64,000 nt of DNA from Acidobacteriaceae bacterium (lineage in GTDB: Bacteria > Acidobacteriota > Terriglobia > Terriglobales > Acidobacteriaceae): assembly GCA_903642235.1 (NCBI GenBank), contig CAHJWL010000002.1, positions 248,001-312,000 on the forward strand, written 5' to 3'. Positions 52,868 through 61,818 of the stretch are shown in pieces. Both the position numbers and the translations under genes were made by a program. Positions within the stretch are counted from its first letter, which is position 1. Every line of letters begins with the position of its first letter. The notes below the pieces were generated by a model. The model made no database searches, was not told where the DNA came from, and worked only from the letters and a program-made list of their open reading frames with translations.

Positions 52868-54468
52868 GGGTAGAGCTCATGCGTAGGTACAGCGTCGAGA
52901 CTGAGCGAGGCTGAGCTGGACGCTGTGACGGAGATGACCTGCACATAGGTTTGGAACTTGTCGAGCACGGCGGGATCCCCGAAGTCAGCCAGGGAAAGCA
53001 ACGGCAACGCGAGCAGACGGAGCCGCCTGAGCGGCAACGCGGAGAGGCTGAACTGGCCGTCCGTTCCACTGCGCCGGACAAAGAAACGCGGCAGAGTGCC
53101 AGCGTCACCGGCAAGGACGATCCAGCAGGCGGAGGGCTTGCCGGCGATACGCGTGACGCCGGAGAGAGTTCCGGTCGCCCGGCTCGCGACGATGTGAACA
53201 GGATCCGCGCCCGCGTTTGACCCGATAACGAGAGCGTTGTGCAGCAGATCGACGTCGCCGGAGGTTGCGGTCTGAACGGTCCAACCTCCGCCTTCTCCGC
53301 CGCTCAGGCGATATGTTCCTGAAGGTGCAATGAATGCGGTTCCGTTCGCTCCACGAAGACTGCGGATGGGCTGACCGCCGGGCTCAGACAGACCCGTTCC
53401 GAGAGCTTCGAGCTGCAGGTTCAGAGCGGAAGGATCAAGCGGCAGCGCCGTCGTGCCGTCCGGATTGGGCGCGGAGGAAGGATCGGCAGAGACGACGATG
53501 GGTATGGCAGGAAGCGGATCCAGGTGCAGCGTGGGCGCGATCGTGTCGTGGTCAGGAACAGTCAAGACAGAGGTGCCCGCGCGCTCTCCGTCAGGCGCCG
53601 CCAGGCGCGCGGAGAGCTGGTAGACACCCGCGGGGAGGTCGAGCACCAGGCCTTCGGCTGCCATGCGGCGTGGTGGTTGATAGCTTGCCCCGTCCTGCGT
53701 CGTAATGGTGATAGCGGGGCTACGCTGCGCGCTGCCAGCCTCAAGCGGGATGGTGACGTGAACGGCTGCAGCAAGCTGAGGATGAAGATCAATGTGAAGC
53801 TCCTGTCCGCTCGCAACGGCGATGGTTCCGGTCGCGTCGTTTGCTGCGTAGCCTGGGTACTGGGCTGGCAGAATGGCGAGCGAGCGGCTCAGGTCGGGTG
53901 CCGCATACCGCGTCTGCAGAACGTAGCTGCCGGCAGGAACGGGCAGGCGAAAGGCGCCACGGGAGTCTGTGGTGGTGAAGCCCGCGGTCTGAACCTGCCG
54001 TGTGCCGTTTTGAAACAGAATGCGCTGTGCGGTCACAGCGACGCGCGGCAACGGGTCGCCCTCAGGCGAGGTGACGCTGCCGGCAAGGACGGCCTCCGGC
54101 CATAACGAGACCTCAAGCGGGTCAGCCGATCCCGTGACGGCGATGCTGGTGGGGTCGCGCTGCTCGGGACTAAGCGAGAAGCCTGGCTTGGTGAACTGCA
54201 CGCTCCCGATCGCAGACGTGTCACTCAACTGGAAACGGCCATCCGCGTTCGTGAAACTGCTATGCCCGTTCGCCTGCACCAGCACGCGAGCCATGGAGGC
54301 GCCCGTGCTGGCGTTTGTGACATGGCCGCTGACCAGATTCACGGCCGCTGGTTGGGGCGTCTGGCCGGCAGAGATGAAGGGGCCGCTCAGGGAAAGCCAC
54401 GAGGCGAACGAGATCCAGCGTGCGCGGCTGTCACTGTTCTTTGATAGGCGGCGAGGGAGCGGCGGCAC
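52864..54468 (-). CDS. Secreted carboxypeptidase-regulatory-like repeat protein
   Basis: A 534-residue product from a GTG at 54468, backed by AGGAG six bases upstream. A signal sequence (WISFASWLSLSGPFISAGQ) is followed by CarboxypepD_reg-like domains: VSGHVTNASTGASMARVLVQ (about 45), LAGSVTSPEGDPLPRVAVTA (about 129) and a late TLSGVTRIAGKPSACWIVLA (about 433). Its layout parallels the downstream gene, suggesting an old duplication, although the sequences have diverged. It follows the epimerase gene by 69 bp on the same strand. Confidence 0.78.
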   Translation of the reverse strand: MPPLPRRLSKNSDSRARWISFASWLSLSGPFISAGQTPQPAAVNLVSGHVTNASTGASMARVLVQANGHSSFTNADGRFQLSDTSAIGSVQFTKPGFSLSPEQRDPTSIAVTGSADPLEVSLWPEAVLAGSVTSPEGDPLPRVAVTAQRILFQNGTRQVQTAGFTTTDSRGAFRLPVPAGSYVLQTRYAAPDLSRSLAILPAQYPGYAANDATGTIAVASGQELHIDLHPQLAAAVHVTIPLEAGSAQRSPAITITTQDGASYQPPRRMAAEGLVLDLPAGVYQLSARLAAPDGERAGTSVLTVPDHDTIAPTLHLDPLPAIPIVVSADPSSAPNPDGTTALPLDPSALNLQLEALGTGLSEPGGQPIRSLRGANGTAFIAPSGTYRLSGGEGGGWTVQTATSGDVDLLHNALVIGSNAGADPVHIVASRATGTLSGVTRIAGKPSACWIVLAGDAGTLPRFFVRRSGTDGQFSLSALPLRRLRLLALPLLSLADFGDPAVLDKFQTYVQVISVTASSSASLSLDAVPTHELYP

Positions 54469-54537
54469 GGAGACTCCTGCGGGATAGACGCGCGAAGTCT
54501 CAGAAGGAAGCTCTGAGTCCTCGTGATGGCTCGATTG

Positions 54538-55677
54538 TCAGACGGTGACGCTCTGAACGATCCCCTTTGCGCGTAAGCCCGCCTCGGCTTTTGAAAAATA
54601 GTCTTCGACCGAGCCCTGAGTTTTGATCCAGGCAACATAGCGCGCAATTCCCTGCTCGATGGATGTCTGAGGCTCATAGCCGATCGTGCGGATGCGGCTG
54701 ATGTCGGAGATCAGAGAGCGGATTTCACCGGGGCGGAACTCCCCGCGTGCCAGCGGGGCGAGGTTGACGCCGAGCTGGCCGGCGATGATCGTCGCGAGAT
54801 CGCGAACGCTGGTGGCGCGGCCGCTGCCGACGTTGACGGGCAGTCCGTCGAGCGCGTCGGTGGTGGCGACCATCAGGTTGGCGCGGGCGATGTCTTCGAC
54901 AAAGCAGAGATCACGCGTCTGGCCGCCATCCTCATACATGACGGGCGGCTGGTGGTTCAGCAGGCGGGTGCAGAAGATAGCGATAACGCCCGTGTAGGGG
55001 TTGAAGAGCGATTGTCGCGGGCCGTAGGTGCAGGAGTAGCGAAGCGCCACGGTCGGTACCCCGGTCTGCTTGCCCCAGAGCAGGACGAGCCGCTCCTGAT
55101 CGACCTTGGTCAGCGCGTAGACGGTCTCGCCGCCGCCGGGTGTGGCCTCCGGTGTAGGGATCGAGGTTGTGGGCTTGCCACAGACCGGGCAATGCACGCT
55201 GAAGTCGCCGCTGCGCAGCTGCTCGGCGGGGCGAAGCAGCGGAACGACTGCGCCATGCTCCGGACAGTTTGCCGCGCCCTCGCTGTAGACCGCCTGCGAG
55301 CTGGCAACGACTACTTTCCTGATGGGCAGCTGATGATCGCGGATGAGCTCGAGCAGCTGTGCCGTGCCGAAGCTGTTGACGAGAACATACTTCGCCATCT
55401 CGGGCATATACCCGCCGTAGGCAGCCTCGTGAAAGACAACGTCGATATCCTGGAGCGCCGAGAGCATGGTGCCGGCATCCTGTACGTTGCCCTGCCGGAA
55501 CTCGGCTGCGGGGTTCACCCACTCGGGCTTGCCGTGCTTGTGGGTCTGCGGCTCAAGGTTGTCGAGGATGCGGACGGTCCAACCCTCCCGCAGCAGGAGA
55601 TCGACGATGTGAGAGCCGATGAGGCCGGCGCCTCCGGTGACGAGGGCGCGCTTCTGGTGTGGAGACATACTGGTCAT
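54538..55677 (-). CDS. NAD-dependent sugar epimerase/dehydratase (extended SDR)
   Basis: The 379-residue enzyme has the Rossmann motif TGGAGLIGSHIVDLL (residues 14-28), catalytic-type VVVASSQAVY (122-131) and Y187-x3-K191. The C-terminal half has NVGSGRATSVRDLA, as in UDP-glucose 4-epimerase and related enzymes. Unusual is an insert between Ser and Tyr, residues 138-170, with C138-x2-H141 and C163-x2-C166, which could bind zinc. It likely makes a nucleotide sugar for cell-surface glycans. Start at ATG 55677 or 55668; neither has a clear ribosome-binding site. Confidence 0.87.
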   Translation of the reverse strand: MTSMSPHQKRALVTGGAGLIGSHIVDLLLREGWTVRILDNLEPQTHKHGKPEWVNPAAEFRQGNVQDAGTMLSALQDIDVVFHEAAYGGYMPEMAKYVLVNSFGTAQLLELIRDHQLPIRKVVVASSQAVYSEGAANCPEHGAVVPLLRPAEQLRSGDFSVHCPVCGKPTTSIPTPEATPGGGETVYALTKVDQERLVLLWGKQTGVPTVALRYSCTYGPRQSLFNPYTGVIAIFCTRLLNHQPPVMYEDGGQTRDLCFVEDIARANLMVATTDALDGLPVNVGSGRATSVRDLATIIAGQLGVNLAPLARGEFRPGEIRSLISDISRIRTIGYEPQTSIEQGIARYVAWIKTQGSVEDYFSKAEAGLRAKGIVQSVTV

Positions 55678-55721
55678 GGTAGCGGATCGATCACACGCGC
55701 GATCGGATGGCGGCGCGGAGA

Positions 55722-56867
55722 TCAGCGTCGGATGGCTCGCTTGATGAGGGCGTACTGGTCAAGGATGAAGCTGTCCGTCATCCCGGCGATGTAATCCGCG
55801 ACAACACGCGCGAGACCTTCGCCAGCGATCTTGGCGATGTAGCCGTGCGGCAGTTCCTGTGGATCATCGATCCAGAAGTCGAAGAGCGCCTTGATGACCT
55901 CCTCCGCTTTGTCATGCTCAAGCGTGAGGTGCGGGCTGCTGTACAGCGTGTTGTAGAGGTAGGCCTTTTCCTCGAGCCGAAGGCGCTCGACGGCGGGTGA
56001 GAAAAGGGCAAGACGCGTCGGGTGATGGCGAATCTCTTCGAGCGACGTGGCACCGATCGCTGCCACGTTCGCGGCTGTGCTGACAGCGAGATCGTCGGTC
56101 AACGTGTTTTGCATCCATTGCAGCGTCTCGATGAAGAGGCCCTTCTCACTGCTGCCCGGAAACATGCGCTCCACCATGGTGAAGGAGCGTTCGAAGAGAG
56201 AGACATGCTCCCGGATGTGGCGGATCTCGAGCAGACCTGACTCAACGCCGTCGTCGAGGTCCGCTGTGAGATACGCGATCTCGTCGGCCAGATCGATGAT
56301 CTGCGCTTCGAGTGGCGGACGCTGATCGAGAAGGTAGGGCGCAAGCTCGGGATGCTGCGCCGCCGTGTAATCACGCGAGTGCTTGATGATGCCCTCGCGA
56401 ACGCCCAACGTAAGATTGAGGCCGCGATGGGCGGCGTAGCGCTGCTCGAAGTGCTCGCAGATGCGAAGTGCGTGCAGGTTGTGATCGAAGCGCAGCCCGT
56501 GCCGCTCGAGGCATTCGTCGAGAGCGCGTTCCCCCGCGTGGCCGAAGGGCGGATGGCCGATATCATGCACAAGCGCGAGGGCCTCGGCAAGATCCTCATT
56601 CAGGCCCAGTCTTTGGGCCACATCGCGGGCAATCTGCGCGACCTCAATGGTGTGCGTCAGGCGGGAACGGAAGTGGTCGGAGGCACGGCTGGTAAAGACC
56701 TGCGTCTTGCCAGCGAGCCGGCGAAAGGCGCGCGCCTGAATGATCCTCTCGCGATCCCGCTGAAAGGCCGTGTGCGCCGGGCGCGGACGTGCGGGGTAAA
56801 CACGCTCGAGGAGAGGATTTCCGTCGGCCACAGAGACGGCACAGCGATGAAGCGCAACAGACGGCAT
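55722..56867 (-). CDS. dGTPase-like dNTP triphosphohydrolase
   Basis: A 381-residue HD-domain protein. The metal ligands are in RSRLTHTIEVAQIARDVA (first His), LVHDIGHPPFGHAGE (His-Asp) and DLADEIAYLTADLDDG (late Asp). The N-terminal RIIQARAFRRLAGKTQVF is typical of the shorter bacterial dGTPase family, which cuts dNTPs to deoxynucleosides and triphosphate. The length fits the type-2 group and not E. coli Dgt (505). The ATG at 56867 is preceded by AAAGAAG. Confidence 0.92.
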   Translation of the reverse strand: MPSVALHRCAVSVADGNPLLERVYPARPRPAHTAFQRDRERIIQARAFRRLAGKTQVFTSRASDHFRSRLTHTIEVAQIARDVAQRLGLNEDLAEALALVHDIGHPPFGHAGERALDECLERHGLRFDHNLHALRICEHFEQRYAAHRGLNLTLGVREGIIKHSRDYTAAQHPELAPYLLDQRPPLEAQIIDLADEIAYLTADLDDGVESGLLEIRHIREHVSLFERSFTMVERMFPGSSEKGLFIETLQWMQNTLTDDLAVSTAANVAAIGATSLEEIRHHPTRLALFSPAVERLRLEEKAYLYNTLYSSPHLTLEHDKAEEVIKALFDFWIDDPQELPHGYIAKIAGEGLARVVADYIAGMTDSFILDQYALIKRAIRR

Positions 56868-56910
56868 ACTTCTTTAAGTGTACTGGAGCGGAGGAGCGGC
56901 GAGTGATGAT

Positions 56911-59013
56911 CTAAGGCTTCGAGACCTTCGCAGCCGGTCCCGGGTTGAGACGAGCGAGCTTGACCCTGGCGTTCTGCAGTTTGTGCTGAACCTTCGACAC
57001 ATCGTCGGGGTCGGCGTCTGCTGGCAGAGAGTGAGCATACTCGGTCATGGAGCGCTCCCACTGTTCAACCGCCAGCTTCAACCGGCCGGTCTTCTCGTAA
57101 ACCTCCCCGAGATGATCGTGAACGGTGGGGTCAGAGCTCGATCGCTCGATGGCTTGGCGCAGATATTGTTCCGCTTGCGGGTATTGGCCGGACTTGTAGT
57201 AGACCCAGCCGAGCGAATCGAGGAAGGCGTAGTTCTGCGGATCAAGATCGACCGCCTTGCGGATCATGGCGAGAGCTTCTGAAAGACGAATGCCGCGCTC
57301 GGCAAGCATGTAACCGACATAGTTCAGGATGGTCGCATTTTGCGGATCGATCGCGAGTGCCTTGGAGAAGTTTTCCTCCGCCTGGTCATAGAGCTTCTGG
57401 CGGTCATAGAGCGTCCCGCGCAGGAAGTAGATGTTCAGCTTCTCGTCCGGCTTGCCGGCAAGCGCCATCGCTTTGTTAAGTTCGCTCTCCGCGTCTGTCC
57501 AGTGCTTGAGGCGGACGTCCATCTGCGCAAGGGCGAGATAGACTTCGCGATCTTCGGCGCTGTTTTTCAGCTGGGTGCGGGCGAGCGCGAAGCCTTCGTC
57601 AACCTTGCCGGTATCGGAGAGCTGGCCCGCGTACATGAGCTGCACGCCGCGATCTTTCGGAAGAGCCCTGGCGGCATCCTCGGCTACGGCCGTTGCTTCG
57701 CGCTGCTGGTGTGCCTCGCGGTAGGTGTCCACCTCAGACTGGTAGCCGCGCAGGGTGAAGTCTCCGCCAAGGGCCGTCATCTGCTTGTAATAGCCGACCG
57801 ATTCGGCAGTTCTTCCCTGCTCCCGCTCTATCGCGCCAAGACGGTCGAGGAAGAGGTATCGATTGGACTTCTCGGGGTCACTGTAGTTGCCGTCCGGGTG
57901 GTTGGATGCGGCAAGAAGTTGTTTGAGCTGAGCGAGGGCATCGTCGTAGCGGCCGAGCGAGTCGTAGATCAGCGCTTCGTTATAGCTCAGCTCGGTGGAG
58001 TCCTGCACGAGCGACTTGGCTTTGTTCAGGGTTTGGAGTGCAAGCTCATAGTGGCCCTGACGGCGTTCAATCTCGGAGATACGGATCTGCGACTGTGCAT
58101 CCTGCGGCTCTGCCGTCACGATCTGTTGAAAGACCTTCAGAGCTTCGTCGAGCTGGCCGTCAAGAAGCAAGGCATTGCCGAGACCACGCTGCGTATCGAG
58201 AGTATTTTCCGGCTCGAGATCAAGGGCTGCCCGATAGGCTGCGGCGGCCTCTTTTGGCCGTTTGAGCTGGTCATAGCTCGCGCCCAGGGCGAACTCGATG
58301 CGCGCCGTCTGATCGTCCTGCGGGACGGCGGCGAGAACATCGGCCGCGCGGTGAAAATCACCTTGCTCGGTGTAGAGGCGAGCTATGTTCAGCACCACCT
58401 CTTCAGAGTTCGCGTCAATCTTCTGTGCGCCTTTGAACTGCGCCTCGGCCTTGGCTGAATCATGGTTCAGGCCGTAGAGCTGGCCGAGCAGCAGATGCGT
58501 TTCAACATCGTTCGGTTTGAGCTGTACAAGCTTCTCGTACTCGGTGATGGCAAGCTGCAGCATCTCGCCGGACTGCTGGGTCTGCATGTCGCCAAGAGAC
58601 CGCAGGTACACCTTGCCCAGAAGCTCGTGCGCCTCGAGATCGTTAGGGTTCTTGGAGACCTGCTGCTGCGCGGCGGTCACGGCCTCGCGAATACGACCGA
58701 GCTTAAAGTAGAGGTCTGCCAGACCGTTCTGCAGCGTCTTTGAATTGGGATCCGCAGCCAGCGCGAGCTTGTATTCATCGATAGCCTGAGAGGCGTAATC
58801 GCTGCGGCCGGCATTAACTGCCATGTTCTCGTAGAGATGTGCCAGGCCGTAGTGGTAGTACGAGGCGCTGCGGTCAGACTCGGCACTCTTCGCCGGTCCT
58901 GCCGGCTGTTTCGGCGCGGTCTGCGCGGCACCCGCGTCGCAAGCGGCGGTGAACAGCGCGGTGGCAACAAAGACTCGAAGGCAGACGGTGCACGCGCTGT
59001 GGAACAAAGTCAT
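56911..59013 (-). CDS. Secreted TPR-repeat protein
   Basis: The start is set at ATG 59013 (MTLFHSACTV), six bases after AGGA; 56 more upstream codons lack support. The 700-residue protein has an N-terminal signal (LRVFVATALFTAACDAGAA; the Cys may be a lipid site). Tandem tetratricopeptide repeats then fill most of the length, for example AIDEYKLALAADPNSKTLQN, LEAHELLGKVYLRSLG, PQNATILNYVGYMLAERG and QNYAFLDSLGWVYYKSGQYP. About 15 repeats can be counted by eye. It is probably a periplasmic or outer-membrane scaffold. The gene follows purH by 164 bp on the same strand. Confidence 0.85.
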   Translation of the reverse strand: MTLFHSACTVCLRVFVATALFTAACDAGAAQTAPKQPAGPAKSAESDRSASYYHYGLAHLYENMAVNAGRSDYASQAIDEYKLALAADPNSKTLQNGLADLYFKLGRIREAVTAAQQQVSKNPNDLEAHELLGKVYLRSLGDMQTQQSGEMLQLAITEYEKLVQLKPNDVETHLLLGQLYGLNHDSAKAEAQFKGAQKIDANSEEVVLNIARLYTEQGDFHRAADVLAAVPQDDQTARIEFALGASYDQLKRPKEAAAAYRAALDLEPENTLDTQRGLGNALLLDGQLDEALKVFQQIVTAEPQDAQSQIRISEIERRQGHYELALQTLNKAKSLVQDSTELSYNEALIYDSLGRYDDALAQLKQLLAASNHPDGNYSDPEKSNRYLFLDRLGAIEREQGRTAESVGYYKQMTALGGDFTLRGYQSEVDTYREAHQQREATAVAEDAARALPKDRGVQLMYAGQLSDTGKVDEGFALARTQLKNSAEDREVYLALAQMDVRLKHWTDAESELNKAMALAGKPDEKLNIYFLRGTLYDRQKLYDQAEENFSKALAIDPQNATILNYVGYMLAERGIRLSEALAMIRKAVDLDPQNYAFLDSLGWVYYKSGQYPQAEQYLRQAIERSSSDPTVHDHLGEVYEKTGRLKLAVEQWERSMTEYAHSLPADADPDDVSKVQHKLQNARVKLARLNPGPAAKVSKP

Positions 59014-59177
59014 AGAGGTCCTGACGAGCCTCAGAGAAAGAAGGCCACGATTGTTAGACGGAGAGCTTGAGGCCTTGGATGCAGGGACACGCCCGGCACG
59101 GAATCGTCTGGCCGGATTATAGAGGCACCGTGTCCATCGGCCCATACCCGCATGGGGGAGAAGGGCTACCGGCAGGG

Positions 59178-60800
59178 TCATCCGTGGCGAAAGTGACGGA
59201 TGCCAGTGAAGGCCATGGCGACGCCGAGCCGGTCAGCAGCGGCAATGACCTCCGGATCGCGAACCGAGCCTCCCGGCTGAATGACTGCCGTGGCGCCCGC
59301 TGCGGCGACAACCTCCAGGCCATCGGCGAAGGGGAAAAAGGCGTCTGACGCGGCAACGGTGCCAGCGAGCGGCAGAACGGCTTTCTGCGCGCCGAACCTG
59401 GCTGCATCCACGCGGCTCATCTGTCCAGCGCCAACGCCGACAGTCTGGCCGAAAATCCCGCCAGCAGCCCCCGCCGCGATCGCTCGCGCATAGACGATGG
59501 CGTTCGACTTGACGTGTTTGCACACCTTCCAGGCAAACAGGAGCGCGTGCAGCTCCTCAGCAGTAGGCTCGCGGAGTGTTGGAAAACTCAGGCCGGCCGC
59601 TGTTACCTGCTTGCTATCGGCATCCTGCACCAGCATGCCGCCTGAGACCTGTTTGTAGACCTGGCTGCTGTGCGCTGGATCAAGGGTCAGCAGGCGAAGA
59701 TTCTTCTTTGTGCCGAAGCGCGCGAGGGCCTCCGGCGTGAACCCCGGAGCGACGATCGCCTCGACAAACAGCTTGGCGATCTCTTCGGCCGCTTCGCCGT
59801 CGATCTCGCGATTGCTGCCGATGACGCCGCCAAACGCGGAGATCGGATCGGCTTCGAGAGCGCGGGTGTAGGCCTCAAGAACCGTCTTTCCGGTCGCTGC
59901 GCCGCAGGGGTTGGTATGTTTGATGATGGCGACAGCGGCTTCGGCATCGCTGCTGAACTCGCTGGCGAGTGCCCAGCAGGCGTCGAGGTCGACGAGATTG
60001 TTATAGGAGAGCTCTTTGCCCTGCAACTGCGTGGCGGCGGCGATGCCCTTGCCGCTTCCATCGATGTAGAGGGCGGCACTTTGGTGCGGGTTCTCGCCGT
60101 AGCGGAGCCTGTTTGCCAGCGGATAGAGGAGCCGCAAGCTGGATGGAAGGCTTGCAGGCCTGGCCGTGGCAGGCGCGTTCGCCTCGCTGGTCGACAGCGC
60201 ATCGAGAGCTGTCGCGATGCCGGCGTCATAGGCGGCTGTGAGGGCAAAGGCTTGTCTGGCAAGACGCCAGCGGGTATCCCGCGTGAGACCGCCGGCGTTG
60301 GCCTGAAGCTCGGCAGCCAGACCTGCATACTCCGCAACGCTGGTGACAACGGCGACGTCTTCAAAGTTCTTGGCGGCAGAGCGCACCATCGACGGCCCAC
60401 CGATGTCGATGTTCTCGATGAGTTCATGCACGAGCACGCCGGGCCTGGCTGCGGTGGCTTCGAAGGCGTAGAGGTTGACAATGACCATGTCGATCGGCTG
60501 AATGGCGTGTTCGGCGACCGAAGCCTCATGCGCGGCGTTGCCGCGGATGTGGAGGATGCCGCCGTGGACCTTTGGATGGAGGGTTTTGACGCGGCCATCG
60601 AGCATCTCCGGGAAGCCGGTCAGGTCGGCGATGTCGCGGATCTCGAGGCCGGCGTCGCGGAGCATGCGGGCGGTGCCGCCGGTAGAGACCAGATCGACGC
60701 CAAAGGCAGCAAGAGTGCGGGCAAACTCAATGAGGCCGGACTTGTCGGTTACGGAGAGAAGGGCGCGGCGGATAGGCTTGGTGTCGCTCGAGGAGTTCAC
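59178..60800 (-). CDS. purH: Bifunctional AICAR transformylase/IMP cyclohydrolase
   Basis: The 540-residue enzyme has an N-terminal IMP cyclohydrolase domain ([54 protein letters not shown]). A C-terminal AICAR formyltransferase domain carries the catalytic Lys-His pair in [11 protein letters not shown] and, near the end, a [10 protein letters not shown] segment. It makes the last two steps of IMP synthesis. The only in-frame start at this end is a GTG at 60800, without a good ribosome-binding site. It is followed by the TPR gene and preceded by pyrD, 30 bp away. Confidence 0.96.
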   Translation of the reverse strand: MNSSSDTKPIRRALLSVTDKSGLIEFARTLAAFGVDLVSTGGTARMLRDAGLEIRDIADLTGFPEMLDGRVKTLHPKVHGGILHIRGNAAHEASVAEHAIQPIDMVIVNLYAFEATAARPGVLVHELIENIDIGGPSMVRSAAKNFEDVAVVTSVAEYAGLAAELQANAGGLTRDTRWRLARQAFALTAAYDAGIATALDALSTSEANAPATARPASLPSSLRLLYPLANRLRYGENPHQSAALYIDGSGKGIAAATQLQGKELSYNNLVDLDACWALASEFSSDAEAAVAIIKHTNPCGAATGKTVLEAYTRALEADPISAFGGVIGSNREIDGEAAEEIAKLFVEAIVAPGFTPEALARFGTKKNLRLLTLDPAHSSQVYKQVSGGMLVQDADSKQVTAAGLSFPTLREPTAEELHALLFAWKVCKHVKSNAIVYARAIAAGAAGGIFGQTVGVGAGQMSRVDAARFGAQKAVLPLAGTVAASDAFFPFADGLEVVAAAGATAVIQPGGSVRDPEVIAAADRLGVAMAFTGIRHFRHG

Positions 60801-60830
60801 GAGACCAGTTTAGTTGAGGCGGGGGCGGGG

Positions 60831-61787
60831 TTAAAGGACAACGGCTCCGGTGAGCTCGGAGACGCGCTCGATGGCGTGCCGCGCGCACCATTTTCTGAGG
60901 CCGGTGGCGATGTTTTCGACGGCGCGCGGGTCGGCGTAGCTGGCCGTGCCGACCTCGACGGCGGTAGCTCCGGCGAGCAGAAACTCGACCGTATCTTTCT
61001 CGTTCAGGATGCCGCCCATGCCGACAATGGGCAGGGTGACGGCTTTTGCGACCTCGTGCACCATGCGGACGGCGATAGGCTTGATGGCCGGGCCGGAGAG
61101 GCCGCCGGTGACGTTGGCGATGCGCGGGCGGCGGGTTTCAATGTCGATGGCCATCGAGAGAAAGGTGTTGACGAGCGAGAGGGCATCGGCGCCGGCGTCG
61201 GCCGCGACGCGCGCCATGAGACCGATGGAGGTTACATTTGGCGAAAGCTTGACCATCAGCGGCAGGCGGCTGACCGCTTTGGTTTTGCTGACAAGCTCGA
61301 AGAGCAGCTCGTGATTGGTGCCGAAGACCATCCCGCCGTGGCTGGTATTGGGACAGCTGGCGTTGAGCTCAATCATGGCGATGCCCTCGGCGTCGTTGAG
61401 GGCATGGGTAACTTCGACGCAATCTTCGATGGTGAAGCCGAAGACGTTGGCGATGGTGACGAGGCCCTTGATCCTGCGGAGTTTCGGCAGCTTGTCGGCG
61501 ATGAAGGCGCGCACACCGACGTTCTGCAGGCCGATGGCATTGATCATGCCGGCAGCAGTTTCAATAATGCGGGGCGAGGGATTTCCGGCCATGGGCTCGC
61601 GCGAGAGACCCTTGGTGACGAAGGCACCAATGCGATCGAGCGAGAGGACGTCGTCGAACTCCAGGCCGTAGCCAAAGGTGCCGCTCGCCGCAATGACAGG
61701 AGATCGAAGCTCGATGCCGGCGACGGTGACGCGCATATCCGGGCCTTTTTCTAGTTTCACGGGAGAGGAGCTCTGAGGGTCCGTCAT
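60831..61787 (-). CDS. pyrD: Dihydroorotate dehydrogenase, class 1
   Basis: A 318-residue flavoprotein. Motifs include SPVIAASGTFGYG near the N-terminus, the substrate/catalytic loop ELNASCPNTSHGG whose Cys marks class 1, VKLSPNVTSI and the FMN phosphate site GMGGILNEKDTVEFLLAGA (written as function). Class 1B enzymes need the PyrK iron-sulfur partner; no pyrK is in the window. The protein has a 17-residue N-terminal extension before MRVTVAGIEL. It lies on the same strand as purH, so purine and pyrimidine steps are probably co-transcribed. Confidence 0.94.
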   Translation of the reverse strand: MTDPQSSSPVKLEKGPDMRVTVAGIELRSPVIAASGTFGYGLEFDDVLSLDRIGAFVTKGLSREPMAGNPSPRIIETAAGMINAIGLQNVGVRAFIADKLPKLRRIKGLVTIANVFGFTIEDCVEVTHALNDAEGIAMIELNASCPNTSHGGMVFGTNHELLFELVSKTKAVSRLPLMVKLSPNVTSIGLMARVAADAGADALSLVNTFLSMAIDIETRRPRIANVTGGLSGPAIKPIAVRMVHEVAKAVTLPIVGMGGILNEKDTVEFLLAGATAVEVGTASYADPRAVENIATGLRKWCARHAIERVSELTGAVVL

Positions 61788-61818
61788 GCTCTTTCAGTGT
61801 AGCGGTCCGGTCTTGCTC

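Noticed and set aside
59670-61754. A 694-codon open frame on the plus strand
   Set aside because: It lies antisense to purH and pyrD, both with full family motifs. High GC content removes stops from the opposite frame.
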